NCBI GenBank assembly: GCA_017628205.1 | Contig: JAGBZO010000020.1 | Coordinates: forward strand, 62,001 to 126,000 | DNA length: 64,000 bases | Direction of reading: 5' to 3' | From: Duodenibacillus sp. | GTDB taxonomy: Bacteria > Pseudomonadota > Gammaproteobacteria > Burkholderiales > Burkholderiaceae_F | Part shown: piece by piece, positions 48,820 through 58,427 of the stretch | How positions within the stretch are numbered: position 1 is the first letter of the stretch | Layout: the number at the start of each line of letters is the position of its first letter | Translations under genes and position numbers: made by a program | The notes under the pieces: generated by a model | Databases searched by the model: none | What the model was told of the DNA's origin: nothing | The model's input: the letters and a program-made list of their open reading frames with translations, nothing else

Positions 48820-50679
48820 TTAGTTGCAGGGCGTCGCACTCACCACGTCATGGATGTGCTGCAGGTTGGTCATGCGATGGACGCGGGCGACAAGCGCCTT
48901 GGCTTTGGACGCGTCCACGTTGAGCAACGCCTCTTTAATGGGCAAAATGCGTCCGCTTTCCATAGAGAAGGAACGTAGCCCCATCCCGAGCAATAATCGG
49001 GCCATGACGGGGTCGCCGGCAATTTCACCGCAAACGCAGACCTCTTTCTTGGCGCGAATGGCGGTCTGAATCGTTTTGTAGAGTAACGACAGCACGGCCG
49101 GATGCATCGGATCGTAGAGTTCGCTGACTTCTGGATCATGACGGTCCACAGCCAAGGTGTATTGCACCAGGTCGTTCGTACCGATGCTCACGAAATCCAG
49201 TTTTTTCAAAAAGGCCGAAATCATCAACGCGGCGGCAGGAACTTCAATCATTCCGCCGATGCGAATGTGCTCCGCATAGGGAACGCCTTTTTCTTTCAAC
49301 TCTTGTTGTGCTTGGGCGATATAGGTGCGCGTGATGTCGATTTCGGTCGTTCGCGTCAACATGGGCAGCAAAATACGCACGTCCGCATCAACCGCAGCTC
49401 TCAAAATGGCTTTGAGCTGATCGATGAAAACGCGCGAGTGCGCCATGCTGAAACGAATGGCACGCAAGCCCAATGCAGGATTGGGGGCCGGTTCGGTGCT
49501 GGCGCCCATCGATTCGAGAGCTTCGTCCGAAGGGAGTTTGTCACCGCCCAAGTCCATGGTTCGAATCGTAACGGGTTTGCCTTTCATCGCGCGAATGACG
49601 CGAAGGTACGTTTCGTATTGCTCGTCTTCGCTAGGCAAACTGGGGCGATTCATGAACAAAAATTCGGAGCGAAACAGACCGACGCCATTGGCTTGCACGT
49701 GAACGGCATCGAGCACGTCTTCGGGCAAGGCGATGTTGGCCAACAGCTCGAACGGTTGCCCGTCCAAGGAAACGTTTTTCTTGTTGCGCAAACGACGTTG
49801 ACGGTTTTTGGTTGCCGTCAACTCGCGAATGCGGGTGGCCACCGTCGGAAGCGATGTGGAATCTGGGTGAGCGATCAAGATGCCTTTGTCCGCATCCAAC
49901 AAAACAACGTCGTCGTTTTGAATGTGTTCGGTGACTCCGGGGACGCTTACCAACGAAGGGATTTCGAGCGATCGGGCCAAAATGGCGGTATGCGATGTTT
50001 GCGAACCCGTTTCCGTAATGAGTCCGGCAATGGAAACGTCGCGACGACGCTTCAAAATCAAAATGTCGGTCGGATTCAAATCGCGGGCGATCAAAATGAT
50101 TTTGCCTTCGCTCATGGTGCGAGACAGCGTATCGGCGGGACGGCGGCGGCCGCTCAATTCGCGCTGGATACGTTCAATAACCTGAGCAATGTCCTCCACG
50201 CGTTCGGCCAAATATTCGTCGTCAATGGCTTCGAAGGCTTTGCGAATTTCTTCAAGTCGTATGGCCAACGCCCATTCGGCGTTAATCAAACGTTCGCGAA
50301 TGATGTTTTGCGTTTCGCTGATTAACGATTCGTCATTGAGAATTTGGCGATGCAGATCGACAAAGGCCAGGGCTTCCGTCATCGCATCGGAGAAAGAGGC
50401 GTTGTTCGCTAATTCGTCCAATTCTTTGGACACGCGAGAAATAGCGGCGCGCAAACGCGTGAACTCCGCTCGCGTTTGAGGCTTGTCGATTGAAAAGTGA
50501 GGAACTTCGAGTTCGCCCTCGGACAGAATTTGGGCTTGACCGAGCGCCACCCCGTTAAAGACTGTTACGCCGCTGAATTGAATGGGGGGTTCGATCTCGT
50601 GTTCTGCTTGTTCCGGAGGCAAGGCGTTTTCATCAGAGGTGCCGCGGGCATCGCTTTCAGAGTCGACTACCATCATCAT
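48820..50679 (-). CDS. ptsI: Phosphoenolpyruvate-protein phosphotransferase (Enzyme I)
   Basis: Enzyme I takes phosphate from phosphoenolpyruvate and passes it to HPr. The 619 residues have the phosphorylated His in GSQTSHTAILARS near 225-237, the PEP-binding barrel with RTMDLGGDKLP near 355-365, the segment GIMIEVPAA-like IGGMIEVPAA near 471-480, and Cys in VCGEIAGDP near 550. An acidic, disordered extension of about 33 residues precedes the usual start. It overlaps ptsH by four bases. With only an EIIA nearby and no membrane sugar permease, the set is probably regulatory. Confidence 0.93.
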   Translation of the reverse strand: MMMVVDSESDARGTSDENALPPEQAEHEIEPPIQFSGVTVFNGVALGQAQILSEGELEVPHFSIDKPQTRAEFTRLRAAISRVSKELDELANNASFSDAMTEALAFVDLHRQILNDESLISETQNIIRERLINAEWALAIRLEEIRKAFEAIDDEYLAERVEDIAQVIERIQRELSGRRRPADTLSRTMSEGKIILIARDLNPTDILILKRRRDVSIAGLITETGSQTSHTAILARSLEIPSLVSVPGVTEHIQNDDVVLLDADKGILIAHPDSTSLPTVATRIRELTATKNRQRRLRNKKNVSLDGQPFELLANIALPEDVLDAVHVQANGVGLFRSEFLFMNRPSLPSEDEQYETYLRVIRAMKGKPVTIRTMDLGGDKLPSDEALESMGASTEPAPNPALGLRAIRFSMAHSRVFIDQLKAILRAAVDADVRILLPMLTRTTEIDITRTYIAQAQQELKEKGVPYAEHIRIGGMIEVPAAALMISAFLKKLDFVSIGTNDLVQYTLAVDRHDPEVSELYDPMHPAVLSLLYKTIQTAIRAKKEVCVCGEIAGDPVMARLLLGMGLRSFSMESGRILPIKEALLNVDASKAKALVARVHRMTNLQHIHDVVSATPCN

Positions 50680-50945
50680 TCATCCTCGCCAAAACGCGAT
50701 TGGATCAAAGCTACCAGAGAGTCCAGAGCCGCCGCTTCGTTAATGCCGTCGGTCACGATCGTAATTTCGTCGCCACACTTGGCGGCGATCGTCATGACGG
50801 AAAGGATGGATTTTGCATCAATCGTTTTATCTCCCTTGGTGATCGTACACGAGCACTCGAATAAGGAAGCCGTTTTGGTTAACAGGGCAGCCGGTCGGGC
50901 ATGAATGCCCAACTTATTGCAGATAGTTACGGTACGCGTCAGCAT
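50676..50945 (-). CDS. ptsH: Phosphocarrier protein HPr
   Basis: The 89-residue protein has the phosphorylated His15 in LGIHARPA and a Ser46-type site in DAKSILSVM, the target of HPr kinase in species that have it. It links Enzyme I to the adjacent EIIA-Man protein. The gene is the middle member of an EIIA-ptsH-ptsI series with gaps or overlaps of under 10 bases. Confidence 0.95.
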   Translation of the reverse strand: MLTRTVTICNKLGIHARPAALLTKTASLFECSCTITKGDKTIDAKSILSVMTIAAKCGDEITIVTDGINEAAALDSLVALIQSRFGEDE

Positions 50946-50954
50946 AAGGCGATA

Positions 50955-51350
50955 TCAAGAAGCGGTTTTTTCGGCAATGCTGCTGATGCCGGCATTTTTA
51001 ACCAGATCGACGAGTTCGGACAGATCGGCATCGGAGTGGCACACGGCGGTCAACAACATCGCTAAATTGACGCCGGCGATGACGACCGTATTGGCATGAA
51101 CCAACATGCGATGTGCGATATTGCTCGGAGTTGCGCCAATGACATCCGTCAAAACCAACGTCTGAGCACCCTGAGAGGGCAGGCGAGCGCTAACCATGCT
51201 ACTGACGGCATCGATATCGGCATCCGGCTGAACGTCAAAGGCCAAAATACGACCCTCTACGCGACTGTCGCAGGCATAGACATGCTGAGTGCATTGTTTC
51301 AATGCGCTGGCAAGGGGCGCGTGAGCAATCACGGCGATGGTAACGGACAC
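50955..51350 (-). CDS. EIIA of the mannose PTS family (regulatory)
   Basis: The 131-residue protein resembles the IIA domain of the mannose family: VIAHAPLASALKQC with the likely phospho-His at residue 9, and VLTDVIGATPSNIA near 67-80. It lacks a IIB part, and no IIC or IID gene is near, so it is likely a signalling protein that reports the phosphorylation state of HPr. Its upstream region is divergent with the DUF1840 gene. Confidence 0.85.
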   Translation of the reverse strand: MSVTIAVIAHAPLASALKQCTQHVYACDSRVEGRILAFDVQPDADIDAVSSMVSARLPSQGAQTLVLTDVIGATPSNIAHRMLVHANTVVIAGVNLAMLLTAVCHSDADLSELVDLVKNAGISSIAEKTAS

Positions 51351-51519
51351 AATGGAGACCTTAAAAAAACTTGAACGTTACACAGTCTACCTGAGACGGT
51401 GCTAAGCTGAAAATAATTGACCGAAAAGATCCGAGATGTTTGAGTCAAACGTTGGACGAAGACGAAAATTAATCTCTTGATGCGGCGCAATAAGTAGTAC
51501 TACGAAGAGGAGGCTAAAG

Positions 51520-51894
51520 ATGGGATTGCTCGAGTTCAGATCGCCGGCTGCCGGCGGGTTTTTCATGATGCCCGATACGTTTCGAGCGGTGTGCAAAGTG
51601 TTGGATAAGGACTACGCTGCCGAAGGGTGTTGGCTCCCGGAAGATCTGCCGAAAATTTTGCAACTGATCGAGCAAGAGGTCGCCCGCGAAAAAGTGTTGC
51701 TCGACGCTCAAAAAGCAAAGAGAGAAGAACGGGAACGGGCAGGCCGCTCGGCCTTCCTTTCATATGAGGAAGAAGAAGAGGAAAAGAAGCTCATGCAGCG
51801 CGTCAGTTTTGCCATGCGGGTCTTTCCTCTCACCGAAATGTTGCGAGCGGCCATCAAGAAGGAGGCCAAGGTGATGTGGGGCGTTCCGTATTGA
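51520..51894 (+). CDS. DUF1840-family protein
   Basis: The 124-residue protein fits the DUF1840 family of betaproteobacteria: LLEFRSPAAGGFFMMPDTF at the start, a charged helix in the middle with a run of Glu, and a C-terminal RVFPLTEMLRAAIKKEAKVMWG. The function is not known. It stands alone in its direction. Its stop codon directly abuts that of the convergent trkH, so the two transcripts must overlap or end inside the other gene. Confidence 0.78.
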   Translation: MGLLEFRSPAAGGFFMMPDTFRAVCKVLDKDYAAEGCWLPEDLPKILQLIEQEVAREKVLLDAQKAKREERERAGRSAFLSYEEEEEEKKLMQRVSFAMRVFPLTEMLRAAIKKEAKVMWGVPY

Positions 51895-53367
51895 TTACAG
51901 ACGCCAAAAAGCTCTCGTAAACAGAACGAATACGGTCATCATTTCCAAACGACCGACCAACATGCAAAAAGAGCATAACCAGAGTTGGAAGTCGGAGAGT
52001 TGCGCGAACGTGCCGGTCGGGCCTACCACGCCCAGACCCGGCCCCGTATTCGTCAGGCAGGCGATGATGGCGGACGTAGCGGTCACAAGATCCAACCCCG
52101 TAGCCATCATCACGATGGCCCCCAAAAGGATCAGCACGATCCAGAGCTGAGAGTAGGCAACAGCCTGAGAAACAACGCGATTCGAGATGGAACCGCCGCC
52201 GATGGAAAGAGGAACTACGGCCTTCGGGTGTAAAAGCAAGGTGAATTCGCGCAACGTTTGCTTGAGCAAAATGATGGAGCGAAGCATTTTGATGCCGCCG
52301 CCGGTGCTTCCGCCGCATGTTGAGAAACACGCGCAAGCCAACATCAGAATCGGGGTGGCGATGGGCCACAGGTTGTAGTCCGACGTAGAAAAGCCTGTCG
52401 TCGAAATGGTACTGATCACGTTGAAAGCGGCGTGTCGCAATGCAACGTCCCAACTTGAGTAGTACGCACTGTCCCACAAGATCAGTGTGACAGTGCTGAC
52501 CGCCACAACGCAAATGCCAAGCCAGCAAAGAAACTCGACGTTATGCAGATAAGGAATGACGGAGCGCTTTCTTAGAGCGACAAAGTGCAGGGAAAAGCTG
52601 GCTCCGCAAATGAACATGAAGAAAATGGCAACGCATTCGATTGTGTCGCTGTTCCAGTACCCGAAACTGGCGTCGTGCGATGAGAAACCACCCAAGCTGA
52701 CGGTAGTGAAGGCATGTAAAAGGGCGTCAAAGACGCTCATGCCGGCGATGATATACGCTAGCACGCAGGCGACGGTAAGCGTCAAATAGATCCACCACAG
52801 GCCTTTGGCAGTATCGGCAATACGGGGTGTCAACTTGCTGTCTTTCATCGGGCCGGACGCTTCGGCTTTGAAGATCTGAGCTCCCCCGACGCCTAACAGC
52901 GGCAAAATGGCGACGGCCAACACCAAGATCCCCATGCCGCCGATCCAACTCAAAAAACAGCGCCAAAAATTAATGGATTGGGGCAAAGTGTCCAGACCGG
53001 TCAAAACGGTGGCGCAGGTGGTGGTCGTTCCGCTGATGGCCTCAAAATAGGCGTGCGTAAAACTCAAACCGGGCAGACTGACATACAGCGGAATGCTGGC
53101 GAACAATGGAATGCAGGCCCAAATGATGGTGGCCAACAAAAAACCGTCGCGAGCTACAAGCTCGCGTTTGTTTTTGTTTGTCAAGAAAAACAAAAACACG
53201 CCGACAATAAAGGTTACGAACGCACCATATCCGAATCCCGTCACGCTCGGTTCGTCGTTGACGACGGCCAAGGTCAGAGGCAATAGCATGATGACAGCAA
53301 ATGCCGTCAGTACGGCCCCCGTGATGTTGAGAACAGGAAATAGGATATATCGTAGGTTGGAGAACAT
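51895..53367 (-). CDS. trkH: Potassium uptake protein TrkH
   Basis: TrkH is the membrane pore of the Trk potassium importer, gated by TrkA. The 490-residue protein has about eleven helices in four pore repeats, each with a selectivity-type Gly: SGTTTTCATVLTGLDTL near 111, the second repeat with SLGGFSSHDASFG near 220, TISTTGFSTSDYNLWP near 315, and LTNTGPGLGVVGPTG near 440. Ion-path residues look intact. I chose ATG 53367, seven bases after trkA, over the longer frame to 53412. Confidence 0.92.
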   Translation of the reverse strand: MFSNLRYILFPVLNITGAVLTAFAVIMLLPLTLAVVNDEPSVTGFGYGAFVTFIVGVFLFFLTNKNKRELVARDGFLLATIIWACIPLFASIPLYVSLPGLSFTHAYFEAISGTTTTCATVLTGLDTLPQSINFWRCFLSWIGGMGILVLAVAILPLLGVGGAQIFKAEASGPMKDSKLTPRIADTAKGLWWIYLTLTVACVLAYIIAGMSVFDALLHAFTTVSLGGFSSHDASFGYWNSDTIECVAIFFMFICGASFSLHFVALRKRSVIPYLHNVEFLCWLGICVVAVSTVTLILWDSAYYSSWDVALRHAAFNVISTISTTGFSTSDYNLWPIATPILMLACACFSTCGGSTGGGIKMLRSIILLKQTLREFTLLLHPKAVVPLSIGGGSISNRVVSQAVAYSQLWIVLILLGAIVMMATGLDLVTATSAIIACLTNTGPGLGVVGPTGTFAQLSDFQLWLCSFCMLVGRLEMMTVFVLFTRAFWRL

Positions 53368-53374
53368 AGGGCGA

Positions 53375-54769
53375 TTAGAAGAAACCGACGTCCACGGTAA
53401 AGAGCGATTCAACCTTGGGAATGAGTCGCTTGTTCGATACGAACAAAATGACGCGATCGTCCGTTTGGATTTCCAACGAGGGTTCGCCCATCAAGACGCG
53501 AGGTTCATCTACGCCGACCTCACGCACGATGGCGGCGACGGAAACGCCGTCGGGCAGTTGCAATTGTTTGATTTTGCGACCGACGACTTTGGAACTCTTT
53601 TTGTCGCCGTGCGCAACCATTTCAAGAGCTTCGGCAACGCCACGACGGAGACTGTGCGCGGCGATCACGTCGCCGCGTCGGACATGTTTGAGCAGTTCCC
53701 CGTGCGTGGCTTGCGTCATCGAAACGGTGATGTCGATTTGAGTGCCTTGCATCAGGTCTGCATAAGTTTGTCGGTTGATTAGGGCGATAACGCGACGAGC
53801 CCCTAATTTCTTTGCCAATAATGAGCTGAGAATGTTGTTTTCGTCATCTCGTCCAAGGGCAATGAAAAGATCGCACGTGTCGATCCCGGCTTCGTCGAGA
53901 ATCGTTTCGTCGGTAATCGAGCCGGTCAAAATAATCGAATTTTCAGGGATTTTTTCCGCCAGATTGCGACTGCGCTTGTTGTCAGATTCGATGATTTTGA
54001 TGTTGACAGCACGAGACGGGATGACACGGGCCAGTTGCAAGGCCAGTTGCAAATTGCCGCCGATAATGATGTTTTTGTTCGGTCTCTCGTTGCGACGGAA
54101 CTCGCCTGCAACTCGTCGAATATCTCGCGTTGCGGACAAAACGATCACTTCGTCACCGCTTTCGATAACGGTGTCGGCGGAAATGTCCAAGTGACGATTG
54201 CGTCGGAAAACAGAGACGATTCGGGCCGGAACATTGGGGAGGTGCACGGCCAGTTCTCGAATCGGGCGACCGACCAAGGGACTGCCGGCAATTGCACGCA
54301 CGGCGATCAACGAGGCTTTTCCATCGGCGAATTCAATGATTTGCAGCGCTTCGGGGAAGTCGATCAAATGTTTGATGCTGTTCGTAATGGCTTCTTCGGG
54401 CCAAATGGCGCTCGTAATTTCAAAGCCTTCTTCAGCGAGCAGGCGAGGATATGCGCGCAACTCGCTGTTACGTACGCGAGCCACTCGAGTCGGAATGTTG
54501 AATAGACGAGCGGCCAGCAAACTGACCACCAGATTTGTTTCGTCGCTGGCCGTTACGGCAACCAACATGTCCGCATCGGCAGCGCCGGCATCTGCCAAAA
54601 TACTGGGAGATGTCGCGTCACCGATGATGCCTCTTAAATCCAGAGTGTCTTGAAGTTGTTCAATGCGACGGGCATCACGGTCGATCACCGTAATGTCGTT
54701 CGCTTCACTCACGAGACTTTCGGCAACGGAAGATCCGATGCGTCCGGCCCCGATAATGATGATATGCAT
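53375..54769 (-). CDS. trkA: Trk potassium system regulator TrkA
   Basis: TrkA is the peripheral ring that senses nucleotides and opens TrkH. The 464 residues contain two RCK units: IIIGAGRIGSSVAESL with the first NAD-binding loop at 3-18 and a second, partly degenerate loop IIIGGNLQLALQLAR near 234-248, each followed by a TrkA-C domain (about 140-220 and 370-455). It precedes trkH and follows the NtrX-like gene by 6 bases. Confidence 0.95.
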   Translation of the reverse strand: MHIIIIGAGRIGSSVAESLVSEANDITVIDRDARRIEQLQDTLDLRGIIGDATSPSILADAGAADADMLVAVTASDETNLVVSLLAARLFNIPTRVARVRNSELRAYPRLLAEEGFEITSAIWPEEAITNSIKHLIDFPEALQIIEFADGKASLIAVRAIAGSPLVGRPIRELAVHLPNVPARIVSVFRRNRHLDISADTVIESGDEVIVLSATRDIRRVAGEFRRNERPNKNIIIGGNLQLALQLARVIPSRAVNIKIIESDNKRSRNLAEKIPENSIILTGSITDETILDEAGIDTCDLFIALGRDDENNILSSLLAKKLGARRVIALINRQTYADLMQGTQIDITVSMTQATHGELLKHVRRGDVIAAHSLRRGVAEALEMVAHGDKKSSKVVGRKIKQLQLPDGVSVAAIVREVGVDEPRVLMGEPSLEIQTDDRVILFVSNKRLIPKVESLFTVDVGFF

Positions 54770-54775
54770 AAGCGA

Positions 54776-55495
54776 TTATGCGGCGGGATCCGAATGGCCG
54801 GCCGACGGTTCCTTTTCAGTGTGTTCTTTGTGAGACACACGCGGGATTTCCATGTTGAGGGCCTTCAATTTGCGATACAGGTGGGTTCGTTCCAAGCCTG
54901 CACGACGAGCAACGCGCGTCATCTGACAGCCTTCATAATTCATGATGGCGGTCAAATAGGCACGTTCGGCCGTTTCGCGGACTTCGCGCAACGACATGTT
55001 GAAGTCGATGACGACACCGGTATCGGGAACTTCAATTTTTGGCAAAGAGACGGGGGCCGGAGCGACGGGCGGCGGTGCGGGCGGCGGCGGTTCCTCAACG
55101 GGTCGATAGCTGGCGAACGTTCGAATGCGTTGATGTACTTCGAGGCCGTGTCGAACGGAATTGAGCAGGCGTTGCATGGAAATCGGTTTTTCCAAGAAAG
55201 CCAATGCTCCGAATTTTGTTGCTTCAACGGCGGTATCGATGGTGGCGTGACCACTCATCATAATCACGGGGCAAGACAGCTGTTTCTTGACGCCCCACTC
55301 TTTGAGCAACGAAACGCCATCCGTATCGGGCATCCAAATATCGAGCAGGATCAGATCAAAGGATTCCTGACAAACGAACTTGCGAGCGGTTTCCGCATTT
55401 TCCGCTACGGTGACTGCATAGCCCTCATCCGACAAAATATCGGATAGCAGTTCGCGAATACCAACTTCGTCATCGACAACCAAAATCTGAGCCAT
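54776..55495 (-). CDS. NtrX-like response regulator without AAA+ domain
   Basis: The 239-residue regulator has an N-terminal receiver with DD near 8, the phospho-acceptor Asp in LLDIWMPDTDG near 52 and Lys in EKPI near 103. A proline- and alanine-rich linker follows (about 133-153). The C-terminus has a Fis-type helix-turn-helix, MTRVARRAGLERTHLYRKLKAL near 192-213. The central AAA+ sigma-54 interaction domain of standard NtrX, with GAFTGA, is absent, so this form cannot activate sigma-54 promoters in the usual way. It lies 136 bases after ntrY, which presumably phosphorylates it. Confidence 0.87.
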   Translation of the reverse strand: MAQILVVDDEVGIRELLSDILSDEGYAVTVAENAETARKFVCQESFDLILLDIWMPDTDGVSLLKEWGVKKQLSCPVIMMSGHATIDTAVEATKFGALAFLEKPISMQRLLNSVRHGLEVHQRIRTFASYRPVEEPPPPAPPPVAPAPVSLPKIEVPDTGVVIDFNMSLREVRETAERAYLTAIMNYEGCQMTRVARRAGLERTHLYRKLKALNMEIPRVSHKEHTEKEPSAGHSDPAA

Positions 55496-55631
55496 TGCCT
55501 AGAACCCCTTCGGAGGAGCAAAAAATTGAGATAAGACAACGAATTTTACTCAAAAAAATCAGCAGACTATGACGGCAGTCGCGAAGTTTTGAGTAGAAAG
55601 CCTTGATACAGCTCAGTATTAGATAAAAAAG

Positions 55632-57824
55632 CTAGTGCTCGGACATCGAAATATGATCTACGGGGAAGATGATGGTTACGAGGGCGCCCAGTGTCGACCC
55701 CTGCTCGTCAACGCGGTTTTCGAGTGAGATTTTGGCTCGATGCTCTTCCACGATTTTCTTAACCATCGGCAATCCGAGCCCGGTTCCGGTCGCCTTCGTT
55801 GTAATGTAAGGTTCAAAGGCCTTGGACAAAATATGCGATGGGAAGCCGGAGCCGTTGTCTTGGATTTCCAGTCGCAGGGCCACGACTTTGTCGTCGGACT
55901 GGCGTGTAACCAAACTCGTCGTCATGCCAATAAACGGATCGGGCAGTTCGCTGGTTGCGTCCACAGCGTTGCCGATCAGATTGTGAATGATTTGACGAAG
56001 CTGAGTTTCGTCGCCGCGAATCAGCGGCGGGTTCGAGACGAAATGCGTTTCGATGTGCGTGCCGGCGGTATGGTAGAGGTTGACGACCTCTTCAAACAGA
56101 TGGTTGACATTTAACGGTAGCAGGTTGGCCGTCGGCAATTTGGCGTAGTCTCGGAAGTCGTTCACCATTTGCTTCATCGAGTCGACTTGGTTGACGATGG
56201 TTCCGCAAGCGCGATTAAGCAAAGCGGCGTCTTTCTCGTCCAATCTGTCGGACAATTTCATTTGCAAGCGCTCGGCTGCCAAACGGATCGGCGTCAACGG
56301 ATTCTTGATTTCGTGTGCGAGGCGGCGGGCGACTTCACCCCATGCCAACGCACGTTGAGCATCGATGACCGCACTCATATCGTCAAAGACGATGACCCAC
56401 CCGTGACCGTTTTCAAAGTTGATGTGAGAACCGCGCACAAAGAGCGTGATCGGCGTTTCGGAATGCAACCTGGCGATGTCGACTTCGATGTGAATGTCGT
56501 TGTCATCGGCCACTTTCAACTCGTCGTTGATCACATTGGCCAGTTCCGGTTCGATGGATGCCAGACGTTGCCCCGGCGTCAATTGTGCGGGTGCCAAAAT
56601 GGTGTTGGCACCCGAGTTCGCCATGATGATCGTCAGTTCTTCGTCGACAACGATAACTCCGGAGGACAGATTGCTCAGGATGTGTTCCAGATAGGAGCGA
56701 GCTCGTTCGGCCTTGGCTCGTTGGTTTTCTACATTCGTTCGAGCTTCCGCAACCTGAGCGACCATGGAGTTGAAAGAGCGGGTCAACTCGTTGATTTCAT
56801 TGTCGCCTTCAAACTCTTTAATCGGTGCCAAATCGCCTTCTGCCACTTTTTTCGTACCGTTGGCCAACTGCAAAATGGGCGCGGTCATCGTACGAGCCAT
56901 ATACAAGGCGATGGCTACGGCGGCGAAAACGGCCAACAACATCGTCAGCGTCAAAGTGATGCGATAAATCTGTTGCAGGGCTTCTCGGGTAAGCGCCAAC
57001 TCTTGGTATTCACGATAACCGTTCAGTAAGCCAACGGCATTTTTGGCCAATTCGGCAGGAACAGGCACGATCAGCTGCAAAAAGAGCTCATCTTTCGCTA
57101 AATAGTTCGATTTGAGGGGGACGATGGCACAGATGCGCATGGGGGTTGTCGCGTCCGCGGTGTCACCGTGCAATTGACTGATGGCCCCTTGGTTGCGAGC
57201 CGTTTCGAACTCGTAGTCGCCCGGACGATCGTCGATTTCTTGAGACGGTCCTTGCAATGCATTGGAAGACATCGAGCTGAACAGCCGTTTGCCGGACGCG
57301 TTCCAAATATAAGCGAAATCGACGGCGGCCGATGTGCGCAACATGTCCAAATCGTTTTGGAGTTGTTCGGCGGGCGTTTCCGACAAAGATGTGGCAATGC
57401 GCCGAGCCGTGACTTTGAGTTGCGTTTGCTCGCGATCCATGATGTCGCTTGTCAACGAAACGCCCGCGTCAAGCGCGTGTTCGATGCGGATATCAAACCA
57501 TGAATCGATGGATCGGCCGATGAACTGATTGGAAATGAAGTAAATGAGGATGCAAGGAACGATGGACATGATCCCCATGGTCATTGCGAGTTTGCCCGTC
57601 ATCCGGGACCCGTAAACGCCGTGACGCCATCGTTGAATGATGCGGTAAATGATGCTGCTGATGAAAATAAACAACGACAACGTGATGAAGACGTTGACGA
57701 TCAGCAACAACGGAAAGTAGCGTTCGAAAACGCGGGAGCTTGCTCCGCCGACCGCCGTCAATACGAGTAAGACGACTCCCAAGAAAGTGAGGCCGAGGAA
57801 GATAACCCGTAACCAACGCGGCAT
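55632..57824 (-). CDS. ntrY: NtrY-type membrane sensor histidine kinase
   Basis: The 730-residue kinase has several N-terminal membrane helices (about 5-30, 38-60 and 85-107), a periplasmic region, another helix near 290-310, then HAMP (about 312-365), a PAS domain (about 385-480), the dimerisation His in ARRLAHEIKNPLTPIRLAAERL near 500-521, and a catalytic domain with NAVDAT and GTGLGLPMVKKIVEEH near 680. NtrYX systems respond to nitrogen or redox state in different species; the signal here is unknown. It overlaps no gene but follows DUF4390 by 9 bases. Confidence 0.92.
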   Translation of the reverse strand: MPRWLRVIFLGLTFLGVVLLVLTAVGGASSRVFERYFPLLLIVNVFITLSLFIFISSIIYRIIQRWRHGVYGSRMTGKLAMTMGIMSIVPCILIYFISNQFIGRSIDSWFDIRIEHALDAGVSLTSDIMDREQTQLKVTARRIATSLSETPAEQLQNDLDMLRTSAAVDFAYIWNASGKRLFSSMSSNALQGPSQEIDDRPGDYEFETARNQGAISQLHGDTADATTPMRICAIVPLKSNYLAKDELFLQLIVPVPAELAKNAVGLLNGYREYQELALTREALQQIYRITLTLTMLLAVFAAVAIALYMARTMTAPILQLANGTKKVAEGDLAPIKEFEGDNEINELTRSFNSMVAQVAEARTNVENQRAKAERARSYLEHILSNLSSGVIVVDEELTIIMANSGANTILAPAQLTPGQRLASIEPELANVINDELKVADDNDIHIEVDIARLHSETPITLFVRGSHINFENGHGWVIVFDDMSAVIDAQRALAWGEVARRLAHEIKNPLTPIRLAAERLQMKLSDRLDEKDAALLNRACGTIVNQVDSMKQMVNDFRDYAKLPTANLLPLNVNHLFEEVVNLYHTAGTHIETHFVSNPPLIRGDETQLRQIIHNLIGNAVDATSELPDPFIGMTTSLVTRQSDDKVVALRLEIQDNGSGFPSHILSKAFEPYITTKATGTGLGLPMVKKIVEEHRAKISLENRVDEQGSTLGALVTIIFPVDHISMSEH

Positions 57825-57833
57825 GAGAAATCC

Positions 57834-58427
57834 TTAAGAGGTTAATTGGTCGGCGGAAAGCGGAACGGATACCCAATCGCTGTCGAGTTCCCAGTCGGAG
57901 GATCCTCCGATGGACACTTGCAACGGTTTCGGAAGTTGTGAAAGATCAAGGCGAACACGGGTTTCGGCGATGTACGGATCGATGCTCTGGAAAGACATCA
58001 AATCAGCAACGTGCCAGTCTCGGACGTGTAGCAACAGCGGAACGACCGACTCCAACGAGTCGAACGACTGAGTGAGCCCTCCGCGAGACAGTCGATACTG
58101 GCGAGAGAGCGGAGAATAACTAAGGCGCTGCACCAGTTGGGCTGAACTCAACTCCTTGTTCAACCAGTACCAACGACTTTTTTCAAGTCGAAACTCGTAG
58201 ATGAAATACAAGGAGATCCCGCGACGTAGGCTGTCGAGCAACATGGTGGAGAGCTCGAACTCCCAGTCTACGGAAAGGTACAGGCCGGGGGGCGTGTTAT
58301 TGGGATCTCTGTACAGCGAGGCGTGCTTCATGTTGACGTTGTTGTCCGCGGCCATGGCAAAAGACGGCACCGACGCAACAATCGGTGCCGTCAATGCGGC
58401 GGTGCAAAGACGACGACGAGAAATCAT
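57834..58427 (-). CDS. DUF4390-family secreted protein
   Basis: The 197-residue protein begins MISRRRLCTAALTAPIVASVPSF within a signal peptide with an Arg-rich start, possibly Tat-type, and cleavage near AMA. The mature part matches DUF4390 with LSVDWEFELSTMLLDSLRRGISLYFIYEF near 50-78 and WYWLNKELSSAQLVQRLSYSPLSRQYRLSRGG near 85-117. The function is unknown. The gene is nearly always found between rsmB and ntrY in betaproteobacteria, so it may feed envelope signals to the kinase. It overlaps rsmB by four bases. Confidence 0.85.
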   Translation of the reverse strand: MISRRRLCTAALTAPIVASVPSFAMAADNNVNMKHASLYRDPNNTPPGLYLSVDWEFELSTMLLDSLRRGISLYFIYEFRLEKSRWYWLNKELSSAQLVQRLSYSPLSRQYRLSRGGLTQSFDSLESVVPLLLHVRDWHVADLMSFQSIDPYIAETRVRLDLSQLPKPLQVSIGGSSDWELDSDWVSVPLSADQLTS

